A stretch of 64,000 bases of DNA from Halomonas sp. LBP4 (lineage in GTDB: Bacteria > Pseudomonadota > Gammaproteobacteria > Pseudomonadales > Halomonadaceae): the NCBI RefSeq assembly GCF_003202205.1, contig NZ_PDOG01000006.1, forward strand, positions 105,068 to 169,067, in the 5' to 3' direction. The number at the start of each line of letters is the position of its first letter. Positions within the stretch are counted from its first letter, which is position 1. Below are positions 8,427-16,245 of the stretch, piece by piece. Both the position numbers and the translations under genes were made by a program. The notes beneath the pieces are model-generated. The model saw only the letters and a list, made by a program, of their open reading frames with translations. It searched no databases and was not told the DNA's origin.

Positions 8427-8966
8427 TCACTTCTTCTTGGGGGCAATGATCATGATCATCTGGCGCCCTTCCATCTTGGGGAAGGACTCCACGGTCCCGA
8501 TCTCCTCGAGATCCGCGGCGATCCGCTCCATCAGCTTGCGGCCGATGTCCTGGTGCGCCATTTCACGGCCACGAAAACGCAGCGTGACCTTGCCCTTGTC
8601 GCCACCTTCGAGGAAACGCGTCAGGTTCTTCAGCTTGACCTGATAGTCGCCCTCGTCGGTGCCAGGCCGGAACTTCACTTCCTTGACCTGGATCTGCTTC
8701 GTCTTCTTCTTCTGAGCCGACTTCTGCTTCTTCTGCTCGAAGACGAATTTGCCGTAGTCCATGATCTTGCAGACGATCGGATCGGCGTTGGAAATCTGCA
8801 CGAGGTCCATACCGGCGGCTTCGGCACGCTCCAGCGCATCGCTGGTGGGCACGACACCCAGCTGTTCGCCGTCGCTGTCGATCAGGCGAACCTGATCCTC
8901 GGTAATGCGCTCGTTCATCGGGGGGCGCTTGTCCTGAACGCGCCCTCTTGGGTTGCTTCGCTTGAT
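8427..8966 (-). CDS. infC: Translation initiation factor IF-3 (AUC start)
   Basis: IF-3 binds the 30S subunit and rejects wrong start codons and initiator tRNA. The conserved body includes CKIMDYGKFVFEQKKQ, KEVKFRPGTDEGDYQVKL, RFRGREMAHQDIG and the end EGRQMIMIIAPKKK. The first ATG in frame (8918) would give only 163 residues and remove the basic N-terminal tail. Sixteen codons upstream is ATC (8964-8966), preceded at 8-base spacing by a perfect AAGGAG (8975-8980). Starting there gives 179 residues, the family length, with a basic tail (IKRSNPRGR). Bacterial infC genes commonly use AUU or AUC so that IF-3 can repress itself. It is 33 bases after thrS. Confidence 0.95.
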   Translation of the reverse strand: MKRSNPRGRVQDKRPPMNERITEDQVRLIDSDGEQLGVVPTSDALERAEAAGMDLVQISNADPIVCKIMDYGKFVFEQKKQKSAQKKKTKQIQVKEVKFRPGTDEGDYQVKLKNLTRFLEGGDKGKVTLRFRGREMAHQDIGRKLMERIAADLEEIGTVESFPKMEGRQMIMIIAPKKK

Positions 8967-8980
8967 CGCTACGTCTCCTT
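8964..8980 (-). promoter_or_regulatory. Ribosome binding site plus AUC start codon of infC
   Basis: AAGGAG at 8975-8980 is the best ribosome binding site in the neighbourhood and points to ATC at 8964-8966. No such site precedes the internal ATG at 8918, where the upstream bases are CGCCCCCCG. The pairing of a strong site with a near-cognate start is the known basis of IF-3 autoregulation. Confidence 0.85.
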
Positions 8981-8999
8981 AAGACAATTGACGATGTCG

Positions 9000-10901
9000 T
9001 CAGCCGAGTTCGGCACTCAGACGCTCGATGAGGTCGCTGACCCCCATGGTCCCGAGATTCTCGCCGGTGCGCGTGCGCACGGCAACCGAGTCAGCCTCGA
9101 CTTCCTTATCCCCCACTACCAGGAGATAGGGAACTTTCTGCAACGTATGCTCGCGGATTTTAAAGCCGATCTTCTCGTTCCTCAAGTCCGCCTTGACGCG
9201 CAGGCCGATTTTCTGCAAGCGGCGCTCGAGCCGGGACGCATAGTCGCGCTGCGCATCGGTGATGGTCATCACCACCGCCTGCTGCGGCGCCAGCCACAGC
9301 GGCATGGCGCCGGCGTAGTGCTCGATGAGGATGCCGATGAAGCGCTCGAAGGAGCCCAGGATCGCCCGATGCAGCATCACCGGGGTCTTGCGCGCCCCGT
9401 CCTCGTCGACAAACTGGGCGCCGAGACGGCCCGGCAGGTTGAAATCCAGTTGCAGGGTACCACACTGCCAGACCCGATTGAGGCAGTCGCGCAGGGCGAA
9501 CTCGATCTTGGGACCATAGAAGGCGCCCTCGCCCGGCTGCAGCTCCCAGTCGAGCCCGGTGGCGTTCAACGCCGCCTCGAGCCCCGCCTCGGCGCGGTCC
9601 CACGTCGCCGGTTCCCCCATCAGTTCGCCGTCGGGCCGGGTCGAGAGCTTGAGCTCCACGTCCTCGAAGCCGAGTTCCCGGTAGACCTTCAGCGTCAGGG
9701 CGATGAAGGCCTCGGCTTCGGCCTGGATCTGCCCCTCGGTGCAGAAGATATGGGCATCGTCCTGGGTGAAGCCGCGCACCCGCATCAGGCCATGCAGGGC
9801 CCCCGACGGCTCGTTGCGGTGACAGCTGCCGAACTCGGCCAGGCGCAGCGGCAGGTCGCGGTAGCTCTTCAGCCCCTGGTTGAACACCTGCACATGGCAG
9901 GGGCAGTTCATCGGCTTGATCGCGTAGTCGTGCTTCTCCGACTCGGTAGTGAACATCATGTCGCTGTAGTGGCCCCAGTGGCCGGACTTCTTCCACAGCG
10001 ACAGGTCGACGATCTGGGGGGTCTTGATCTCCTGATAGCCGTTCTCGACCTGAACCCGGCGCATGTACTGCTCCAGGGCCTGGTACAGGGTCCAGCCGTT
10101 GGGATGCCAGAAGACCATCCCCGGCGCCTCCTCCTGCAGGTGGAAGAGGTCCATCTTCCTGGCCAGCTTGCGGTGATCGCGCTTCTCGGCCTCCTCGAGG
10201 CGCTTGAGATAGGCCTTGAGTTGCTTCTTGTCACCCCAGGCCGTGCCGTAGATACGGGTCAGCATCGGCTTGCTGGCGTCGCCACGCCAGTAGGCACCGG
10301 CCAGCTTGGTCAGCTTGAACGCCTTGAGGTGCCGGGTGTTGGGCACGTGGGGCCCCCGGCACATGTCGATGTATTCATCGTGATGGTAGAGACGGATGGT
10401 CTCTCCCTCGGGAATCTCGCGCACGATCTCCTGCTTGTAGGGCTCGTCGCGGTGCAGGAAGGTGAGCATCGCGCGGTCGCGGTCGACATACTCGCGCACC
10501 ACGTCGTATTCGCTGTCGATGAGCACCTTCATGCGCTCCTCGATGGCCTCGAGATCCTCGGGGGTCACCGAACGACCGAAGTCGATGTCGTAGTAGAAGC
10601 CGTCGTCGATCACCGGGCCGATGGCCATCTTGGCCTCGGGATAGAGCTGCTTGACCGCATGGCCGATCAGGTGGGCGCAGGAGTGGCGGATGACCTCCAG
10701 GCCCTCCGGATCACGGGCGGTAAGGATCGCCACCCTGGCGTCACGGTCGATGACGTCGGCGGCATCCACCTGCACGCCGTCGATCTTGCCGGCCACGCAG
10801 GCCTTGGCCAGGCCGGGGCCGATGCTCTCGGCCAGCTGCATCACGGAAAGGGGTTCGTCGAAGGTTTTCTGACTGCCGTCAGGCAGGGTCACGATGGGCA
10901 T
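9000..10901 (-). CDS. thrS: Threonine--tRNA ligase
   Basis: 633 residues (E. coli 642). In order: TGS domain (about 1-62, MPIVTLPDGSQKTF), editing domain with HSCAHLIGHAVKQLYPEAK (HxxxH zinc-type pattern), class II catalytic core with MNCPCHVQVF, RLAEFGSCHRNEPSGALHGLMRVRGFTQDDAH and PGEGAFYGPKIEF, and the C-terminal anticodon-binding domain. It charges tRNA-Thr and edits Ser-tRNA-Thr. ATG 10901 is preceded by AAGGA; upstream in-frame codons show no homology. It is the first gene of the thrS-infC-rpmI-rplT operon. Confidence 0.98.
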   Translation of the reverse strand: MPIVTLPDGSQKTFDEPLSVMQLAESIGPGLAKACVAGKIDGVQVDAADVIDRDARVAILTARDPEGLEVIRHSCAHLIGHAVKQLYPEAKMAIGPVIDDGFYYDIDFGRSVTPEDLEAIEERMKVLIDSEYDVVREYVDRDRAMLTFLHRDEPYKQEIVREIPEGETIRLYHHDEYIDMCRGPHVPNTRHLKAFKLTKLAGAYWRGDASKPMLTRIYGTAWGDKKQLKAYLKRLEEAEKRDHRKLARKMDLFHLQEEAPGMVFWHPNGWTLYQALEQYMRRVQVENGYQEIKTPQIVDLSLWKKSGHWGHYSDMMFTTESEKHDYAIKPMNCPCHVQVFNQGLKSYRDLPLRLAEFGSCHRNEPSGALHGLMRVRGFTQDDAHIFCTEGQIQAEAEAFIALTLKVYRELGFEDVELKLSTRPDGELMGEPATWDRAEAGLEAALNATGLDWELQPGEGAFYGPKIEFALRDCLNRVWQCGTLQLDFNLPGRLGAQFVDEDGARKTPVMLHRAILGSFERFIGILIEHYAGAMPLWLAPQQAVVMTITDAQRDYASRLERRLQKIGLRVKADLRNEKIGFKIREHTLQKVPYLLVVGDKEVEADSVAVRTRTGENLGTMGVSDLIERLSAELG

Positions 10902-11133
10902 GAAGGGTCCTTGTGCGCAGTGGTGGCCCATACGAGAGACCACATGTCGCGATGAACGAAGAATGAACGGTGAAATGGCCACGCCCTCCCCGACCATCAC
11001 GCCCCGCCGCGGCGGACGACGGGGGTGAGACGGTGCCGGAGACGGCGCAACGACCGACTACATTACCAGAACCGCGGGGCCGGGCGCCATGCCGGTGGCG
11101 ACCGGGACAGGGTGCATCGTCGCCCGCCAGGAA
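10902..11133. other. Non-coding region upstream of thrS
   Basis: No convincing reading frame. It must hold the thrS promoter and 5' leader. I could not pick a clear -35/-10 pair or an anticodon-like operator fold by eye. Confidence 0.5.
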
Positions 11134-11167
11134 CGGCACGGGGGCGCCCTGAGGCGCCCCCGTGCCG
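11134..11167 (-). terminator. GC-rich hairpin downstream of the OmpA-family gene
   Basis: Perfect 15-bp stem (11134-11148 with 11153-11167) with loop CTGA, 45 bases after the stop of the minus-strand lipoprotein gene. Only two T residues follow on the minus strand, so it is a stable 3' structure or terminator with a poor T-run. Confidence 0.7.
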
Positions 11168-11212
11168 GGCATCGACGATGCTCGGCAGGATCGACGTGAG
11201 TCGGTCGCTAGA

Positions 11213-11884
11213 TCACTGGCGATCGATCTCGACGCGACGGTTCAGCGAACGACCCTCGTCGGTGTCGTTGGTGGCAACCGGACGCTCCTCACCGTAACCC
11301 GTGGCGGTCATGCGATTACCGGCGATGCCCTGGGACATCAGGTAGTCACGTACCGACTCGGCACGACGCTGGGAGAGATCCAGGTTGTACTCGTCGGAAC
11401 CGACGGAGTCGGTGTGGCCATCGATGCGCACGCGGAGATCGGGGTTCTCACGCAGGCGGCTGGCCACCTCATTCAGGATGATCTCGGCCTGCGGGCGCAG
11501 CTCGGCAGAGTCGAAGGCGAAGGTGACTTCACTGGAGAGCACCACCGGCTCGAATTCCGGCTCGGGGGCAGGCTCGGGCTCGGGCATCGGCTCGGGCGCC
11601 GGCCTGGCGACCGGTTCGGGGGTGCGGTCGGCACACAGCAGCGCACCGATGGCGGCACCGGAGGTCGCGCCGATGGCGACACCATCCTCTTCGTCGGAGC
11701 TGCCGCTGACGCCATAGCCGATGCCGCCGCCGATCAGGCCGCCGGCGATACCACAGACCACGGGCTGCTGATACCAGGCTCGATCGGACGACCCCGCCGA
11801 GGATTGAGACGCCGAACTGGCACAGCCGGAGAGGCCGATAACCAGTGCGGAACCGAGCAACAAGCCAGTCGTTGACTTTTTCAT
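11213..11884 (-). CDS. OmpA-family lipoprotein with glycine zipper
   Basis: 223 residues. Residues 1-21 form a lipoprotein signal with lipobox LSGC (Cys21). A glycine-zipper segment (about 45-85; CGIAGGLIGGGIGYG and GAAIGALLC) could insert in or lie on a membrane. A Pro-Glu linker (about 88-112; repeated PEP) follows. The C-terminal OmpA/Pal peptidoglycan-binding domain (about 115-223) has TFAFDSAELRPQAE, RIDGHTDSVGSDEYN and LSQRRAESVRDYL. The expected role is to tether the outer membrane to peptidoglycan. It is similar to YiaD-like proteins. It is a single gene with its own 3' hairpin. The upstream 11885-12154 region is non-coding. Confidence 0.92.
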   Translation of the reverse strand: MKKSTTGLLLGSALVIGLSGCASSASQSSAGSSDRAWYQQPVVCGIAGGLIGGGIGYGVSGSSDEEDGVAIGATSGAAIGALLCADRTPEPVARPAPEPMPEPEPAPEPEFEPVVLSSEVTFAFDSAELRPQAEIILNEVASRLRENPDLRVRIDGHTDSVGSDEYNLDLSQRRAESVRDYLMSQGIAGNRMTATGYGEERPVATNDTDEGRSLNRRVEIDRQ

Positions 11885-12154
11885 TTTTCAAACTCCTTCT
11901 TCTTGATTCAATTCCTGGGGAACCAGCATCAGTCCCCGTTCCCAAGCGATCCTGACGGTCGGCTGGCGCGAGGCCATGCACCCTTGCCCACCTGCCCTAC
12001 CGTCGGGCCGGAACTCGACAAGCGATGACGCCTTCCTGGCGCTGCCAGCTTGCCGGAGCCCGGTATATCTTTCAATCGTCATCTTATGACATTAACGGCA
12101 CAGCGTGCCACGGATAATCAAACAGCGTGCGATCAACGCGGATCACACGTCGGC

Positions 12155-12622
12155 TCAGTGCAGGCTTCCCGGCCAGTCGCGACGAAAGGCCAGCGCCGCC
12201 CTGGCGGCCTCGAGAATCGCCTCGCGCATCTCGGCCTCGACGGCGAGCCGCTCGTTGTCCTCCCGGAAGCGCTCCCTGGGAGTGAGCGCCTCGCGGGCGG
12301 AGTGGGTATGCAGGTGTCGGGTTCGGGCATGCACCTCGCCGAAGGCCTGGAACGCCGGACGCTCCAGCAGCCGCGGATCGAGGATCTCCAGCAGCACCTT
12401 GCAGCGCCAGGCCCCCTCGGTCACGTCCACCTGCTCCTGCAACAGGGCCGACGCCACCATCTCGAGGTTCTCGAGACAGTTGTCACGGGCCCGACGCTCC
12501 TCCTCCTCGCGGAAGACGCGGCGGCGGCGAAGCTCCCGCCGAAGCGTGAAGGCATAGGCGGCAAGGCCGGCGATGATCGCCAGGCCCACACCGAGCAGAA
12601 TCAGCGCAGTGGTCGTCGTCAT
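12155..12622 (-). CDS. DUF2489-like membrane-anchored protein
   Basis: 155 residues. One N-terminal transmembrane helix (about 4-26, ALILLGVGLAIIAGLAAYAF) is followed by a basic, charged helix (RRELRRRRVFREEEERRA) and a soluble alpha-helical domain, probably cytoplasmic. The soluble part, including NCLENLEMVASALLQEQVDVTEGAWR and FGEVHARTRHL, resembles DUF2489, whose function is unknown. The frame extends upstream, but ATG 12622 gives the natural membrane anchor at the N-terminus. It lies alone downstream of cyoE on the same strand. Confidence 0.8.
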   Translation of the reverse strand: MTTTTALILLGVGLAIIAGLAAYAFTLRRELRRRRVFREEEERRARDNCLENLEMVASALLQEQVDVTEGAWRCKVLLEILDPRLLERPAFQAFGEVHARTRHLHTHSAREALTPRERFREDNERLAVEAEMREAILEAARAALAFRRDWPGSLH

Positions 12623-12701
12623 CGGGTTCCACCGGGGGTCGTTGGACAGGGCACGCATTCTACATGCCCTGCCGCGCCCCCCCAATCCCCGACTCGCCGG
12701 G

Positions 12702-12733
12702 GCGCCAGGGCGCCAGGGCGCCAGGGCGTCAGG
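12702..12733. repeat. Four tandem copies of an 8-bp unit over the 3' end of the heme O synthase gene
   Basis: GCGCCAGG occurs three times in a row (12702-12725), followed by one variant GCGTCAGG (12726-12733). The block overlaps the stop codon region of the heme O synthase gene. Gain or loss of a unit would not preserve frame, but most copies lie downstream of the stop. Confidence 0.9.
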
Positions 12734-13652
12734 ACCAGAGGGCCCATCCCGCGGCGTAGTGATCCAGCAGCAGCACGCCGAAGACGCCCAGGATGTAACG
12801 GATCGAGAACCAGAACGCCGCCAGCGGTGCGCGGGGGTCCTTGCCCCGCCAGACCTTCCAGTTCCAGAACATGAAGCGGACATTGAGTGCCATCACGCCC
12901 ACCAGGTAGACCGCCCCACTCATGCCGATGGCGAAGGGCAGCAGGGTCACCGCCACCGTCAGCCAGCCATACAGCCAGACCTGCAGCCGGGTGAAGGCCT
13001 CGCCATGGGTCACCGGCAGCATGGGAACCCCGGCCTTGGCGTACTCGTCACGCTTGTGGATCGCCAGGGCCCAGAAGTGAGGGGGCGTCCAGGCGAAAAC
13101 GATCAGCATCAGCAGCAACGGCTCCGGCCCCAGCTGGCCGGTCACCGCCGTCCAGCCCAGCAGCGGTGGCGCCGCCCCCGCCACGCCGCCGATGACGATG
13201 TTCTGGGGCGTGGCCCGCTTGAGGAAGGCGGTATAGACCAGCGCATAACCGAGCAGGGAGCCCAGCGTCAGCCAGGCGGTCAGGGCATTGACCTGCCACA
13301 CCAGCAGGCCGATCCCCGCCACCGAGAGCAGCGTGGCCCACCCCAGGGCCACCGAGGTCGGCATGCGCCGTGACGCCAGCGGACGCCGCGAGGTGCGCAG
13401 CATCATGGCGTCCAGACGACGATCCACCACATGGTTGAAGGCCGCGGCACCCCCGGCGGCCAGGCCGATGCCGACCAGGCCGTAGACGACCGCCGCCAGT
13501 GAAGGCAATACCGGGCTGGCCAGGGCCATCCCCACCAAGGCACAGGCAAGCATCACCACCACCACCCTCGGCTTGCACAGGGTCACCAGGTCCCGCCAGC
13601 CCCACCGGGCCTCGTCCAGCGACGCGACGCGCTCCATCACCGCATTAGGCAT
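12729..13652 (-). CDS. cyoE: Protoheme IX farnesyltransferase (heme O synthase)
   Basis: 307 residues, polytopic (about nine hydrophobic segments), UbiA superfamily. It transfers a farnesyl group to heme b to make heme O. The key Asp-rich motif is NHVVDRRLDAMMLRTSRRPL (residues 73-92), and a second conserved loop is AWTPPHFWALAIHKRDEYAKAGVPMLPVTHG. It overlaps the heme A synthase gene by 8 bases, so the two are translationally linked. Heme O then becomes heme A for the aa3 oxidases encoded upstream. ctaB is an equally valid name. Confidence 0.97.
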   Translation of the reverse strand: MPNAVMERVASLDEARWGWRDLVTLCKPRVVVVMLACALVGMALASPVLPSLAAVVYGLVGIGLAAGGAAAFNHVVDRRLDAMMLRTSRRPLASRRMPTSVALGWATLLSVAGIGLLVWQVNALTAWLTLGSLLGYALVYTAFLKRATPQNIVIGGVAGAAPPLLGWTAVTGQLGPEPLLLMLIVFAWTPPHFWALAIHKRDEYAKAGVPMLPVTHGEAFTRLQVWLYGWLTVAVTLLPFAIGMSGAVYLVGVMALNVRFMFWNWKVWRGKDPRAPLAAFWFSIRYILGVFGVLLLDHYAAGWALWS

Positions 13653-14691
13653 GTGCCCACTCCTTCTCTGCCCGTTGTCGTCTCTCGCCGTGCGCGACCG
13701 GCTCCCGCCAGACCCAGACGGCCAGGGCCATCAGCACCACCAACGCCACCGCCCCGGCGGTATGCAGCAAGGCCAACCAGAGCGGCAGCCACAGCAGGAC
13801 ATTGGCGACCCCCACCCCCAGTTGCACAGCGTACGCCCCCAACAGGGCGCCGAGCCAGGGACGCAGGCGACGTTCGTGCCAGTGGCGCCACGCCAGCAGC
13901 AGCAGCCCCAGGCCCAGCGCCAGCGCCCCCAGGCGATGACCGAAGTGGATGGCGGTGCGGGCATCGGCATGCAACTGGCCATGCAGGTAGTTGGGCCCCA
14001 CGGTCTGGGTGAGGTGGAACCCCTCGCTCCAGTCGGTGGCCGGCCACCACTGGCCGTTGCAGGTCGGGAAGCCCTGGCAGGCGATGCCGGCATAGTTGCT
14101 CGAGACCCAGCCCCCCAGTGCCAGTTGCAGCAGCAGCAGCACCATGGCCAGGCCCCATAGCGGGGTCAGGGCGCGTCGTGGCGACGCCGGCGCCTCGACC
14201 GAGGCGAAACGTCGTAGCCGCAGGTGTAACCAGAGGAACATCAGCATCACCGAGAGCCCGCCCAGCAGGTGGAGGGTCACCACCTGAGGCCACAGCTTGA
14301 GGGTCACGGTGAAGGCGCCGAAGGCTCCCTGCAGCAGGATCACGGCCAACAGCGCGAGGCTGACCCCCCAGGGATAGCCGGCGCGGCGGCGCAGCGGCAT
14401 CCCGAGCAGCACCAGGGCGATCACCAGCAGCCCGAGGGTGGAGGCCACGTAGCGATGAATCATCTCGATCCAGGCCTTGAAGCTTTCCAGCGGGACATCG
14501 GGGCTGTGAGACAACGCCCGATCGGCATCCGGGACCACCAGGCGCCCGTAGCAGCCCGGCCAATCCGGGCACCCCAGGCCGGCATCCACCAGCCGCGTCC
14601 AGGCGCCCACCAGAATCACACCAATGGTGAACAGCACGCCGACCAGGCTCAGGGTGATCAGCAGGCGCAGCCTGCTCGCCGGCTTCGTCAT
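13645..14691 (-). CDS. ctaA: Heme A synthase (COX15/CtaA)
   Basis: 348 residues, about eight transmembrane helices. It oxidises the C8 methyl of heme O to a formyl group, giving heme A. The signature GAWTRLVDAGLGCPDWPGCYG (about 25-45) near the N-terminus and EMIHRYVAST (ligand His) are visible. HFGHRLGALALG and LHTAGAVALV supply later histidines. Two cysteine pairs fit the family: GCPDWPGC near the N-terminus and GIACQGFPTCNGQW in mid-protein. Start 14691 is preceded by GAGGTGG; the longer frame is not needed. It lies between cyoE and the 183-residue membrane protein of the oxidase locus. Confidence 0.95.
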   Translation of the reverse strand: MTKPASRLRLLITLSLVGVLFTIGVILVGAWTRLVDAGLGCPDWPGCYGRLVVPDADRALSHSPDVPLESFKAWIEMIHRYVASTLGLLVIALVLLGMPLRRRAGYPWGVSLALLAVILLQGAFGAFTVTLKLWPQVVTLHLLGGLSVMLMFLWLHLRLRRFASVEAPASPRRALTPLWGLAMVLLLLQLALGGWVSSNYAGIACQGFPTCNGQWWPATDWSEGFHLTQTVGPNYLHGQLHADARTAIHFGHRLGALALGLGLLLLAWRHWHERRLRPWLGALLGAYAVQLGVGVANVLLWLPLWLALLHTAGAVALVVLMALAVWVWREPVAHGERRQRAEKEWAHA

Positions 14692-14729
14692 CGCCACCTC
14701 GCTTCCCGTTGCCGCCCGCTGCGGCCCAC

Positions 14730-15281
14730 TCACTGCTGCGCCACCTGGCGACCGGGCTTCACCGAGGGCTCCGGATTCATGCGCAACAGCTTGTTGACAT
14801 CATCCAGCACGTCCCGGGCCTCGACGCCGGCCGAATAGCCCAGCACGGCCTCGCCCCGGGGGTCGAGAACCCACAGGTGACCGGGCCGGCGCCAGTCGGG
14901 CGGCGTCGACCAGCGCGCCACCACTTCACCGGGCAGTGCCTGCGCCGCGCCGCCGATCCTCAGGCGTCTGACCCGGTGGGCCTCACGCCCCAGAGCCCGA
15001 TGCAGCCGCCACCACTGGTCGGCCAGCGCCTCGCAGGCGCCGGCGCAGTCGAAGGCCAGCACCCAGTCGCCACCCTCGGGCATCGTCGTGCGCGGCTCGG
15101 CCAGCGGCCACTGGGCCAGGGCCGGAATGTCCGGCTCCAGCTCACCGTGGGCGGTACGCTGCTCGGGGATGCCGATGCGCCAGGCCACCATGATCCAGGC
15201 CACCAGCAGCGGCAGCACGAAGACGGCCAGCAGCGCCAGCAGCTTGAATCGCGAATGACGAACGGCACGGGATGTGCTCAT
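14730..15281 (-). CDS. Membrane-anchored protein of the cox locus
   Basis: 183 residues. One N-terminal transmembrane helix (about 12-34, LLALLAVFVLPLLVAWIMVAW) is followed by a periplasmic domain. Text such as DWVLAFDCAGACEALADQWW and GHLWVLDPRGEAVLGYSAG resembles a degenerate thioredoxin fold like the SCO family, without the CxxxC copper site in its usual place (only CAGAC is seen). An equivalent small protein sits between SURF1 and ctaA in Pseudomonas oxidase clusters, where it is uncharacterised. A role in oxidase assembly is inferred from position only. It overlaps the SURF1 stop by 4 bases. Confidence 0.8.
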   Translation of the reverse strand: MSTSRAVRHSRFKLLALLAVFVLPLLVAWIMVAWRIGIPEQRTAHGELEPDIPALAQWPLAEPRTTMPEGGDWVLAFDCAGACEALADQWWRLHRALGREAHRVRRLRIGGAAQALPGEVVARWSTPPDWRRPGHLWVLDPRGEAVLGYSAGVEARDVLDDVNKLLRMNPEPSVKPGRQVAQQ

Positions 15282-16036
15282 TGTCGCGTCTCCTTGAGCG
15301 GCAGGGAATCGGGAGGGAGGGAAACGGAAAGCGCGTCGCGATCGCGACCCAGGCGACGCCCACCGACCAGCATCACCACCAGGGCCGCCAGGGCCAGCCC
15401 CCACCACTGCACGGCATAGCCGAGATGACGACCGGGAGGCATCACGCTGGGGGTCCACCAGGACTCGAGGTGGCCGGGACCGGCGTCGAGATGCAGCCAG
15501 CCGTCATGGGCGAAGTCCAGCGACCAGGCGGCGAGATCGATCTGCTGCAGGCGCCGCCCCTCGCGGTTGGGGCCGAACAGCGGGCCGCGGTCCCCTGCCG
15601 GCTGCCAGTCCCCCGCCAGCGTCACCGGCCCGGCCGGCGTCGCGACCGACGGCGTGTCGCGGGTCGTGCCGGTGGCCAGGAAGCCGCGCTGCACCAGCCA
15701 CAGCCGCCCATCATCGCCACGCAACGGTGTCAGCACGGCGACGCCGAGCCGGCCCTCGAGGGTGCGATTGTCGAGAAACAGCGTCTCGTCGGGCAGGTAC
15801 TCCCCGGCAAGGGTCACGCGGGCGCCTTCCGGCGGCCTGTCCCGGGGCGCCACCTGATGGGGGGCCGCCTCGAGCCGGGCCAGGTAGTCGCGCTTCTCGG
15901 CGGCACGCTCCCACTGCCAGACCCCCAGCATCAACCCGAGCACCACCAGCGGTGACCAGAACGCCCACCAGAGCCGTTGCCGCCGTCGACGCGCACAGGC
16001 ATGCTGGGTGTCATCGCGAGCCAAGGAGTGCCTCAT
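15278..16036 (-). CDS. SURF1-family cytochrome oxidase assembly protein
   Basis: 252 residues from ATG 16036. Two transmembrane helices flank a periplasmic domain: one near 25-45 (WWAFWSPLVVLGLMLGVWQW), one near 215-232 (GLALAALVVMLVGG). SURF1 hallmarks are GVWQWERAAEKRDYL after the first helix and HLGYAVQWWGLA before the second. SURF1/Shy1 proteins help insert heme a into subunit I. The frame is open further upstream. ATG 16036 shares the palindrome CATG with the start of the divergent DUF2909 gene, and only a weak AGGAT precedes it. The true start could lie upstream or at TTG 16024. Confidence 0.9.
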   Translation of the reverse strand: MRHSLARDDTQHACARRRRQRLWWAFWSPLVVLGLMLGVWQWERAAEKRDYLARLEAAPHQVAPRDRPPEGARVTLAGEYLPDETLFLDNRTLEGRLGVAVLTPLRGDDGRLWLVQRGFLATGTTRDTPSVATPAGPVTLAGDWQPAGDRGPLFGPNREGRRLQQIDLAAWSLDFAHDGWLHLDAGPGHLESWWTPSVMPPGRHLGYAVQWWGLALAALVVMLVGGRRLGRDRDALSVSLPPDSLPLKETRQ

Positions 16037-16229
16037 GTTACTGAAAATCCTGATTGCCCTGGTGTTCCTGTCCATGGTGACCAGCCTGGCCGCCGGGGCC
16101 GGCTTCCTGCTGCGGGACGGCAGCCAGTCGCGCCGGTTGCTCGTCTCGCTGAAGATCCGGGTGGCCCTCGCTGCCACCCTGCTCGGCCTGCTCTTCTACG
16201 GCTTCTATGTCGACGGCCTCGCCGGCTGA
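16035..16229 (+). CDS. DUF2909 twin-transmembrane small protein
   Basis: 64 residues with two transmembrane helices (about 1-22, LLKILIALVFLSMVTSLAAGA; about 42-62, VALAATLLGLLFYGFYVDGLAG). A short loop containing LLRDGSQSRRLL lies between them. ATG 16035 has an AAGGAG 7 bases upstream. It stands on the opposite strand inside an otherwise minus-strand oxidase locus, between ctaE and SURF1, the same place as the twin-transmembrane protein in Pseudomonas. An oxidase-related role is inferred from that position only. Confidence 0.88.
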   Translation: MLLKILIALVFLSMVTSLAAGAGFLLRDGSQSRRLLVSLKIRVALAATLLGLLFYGFYVDGLAG

Positions 16230-16245
16230 GGCGGCCCGGCCCGCC

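Noticed and set aside
8190..10955. A 921-codon plus-strand frame opposite thrS and infC
   Set aside because: Antisense shadow of thrS/infC/rpmI in GC-rich codons; no domain and no ribosome binding site.
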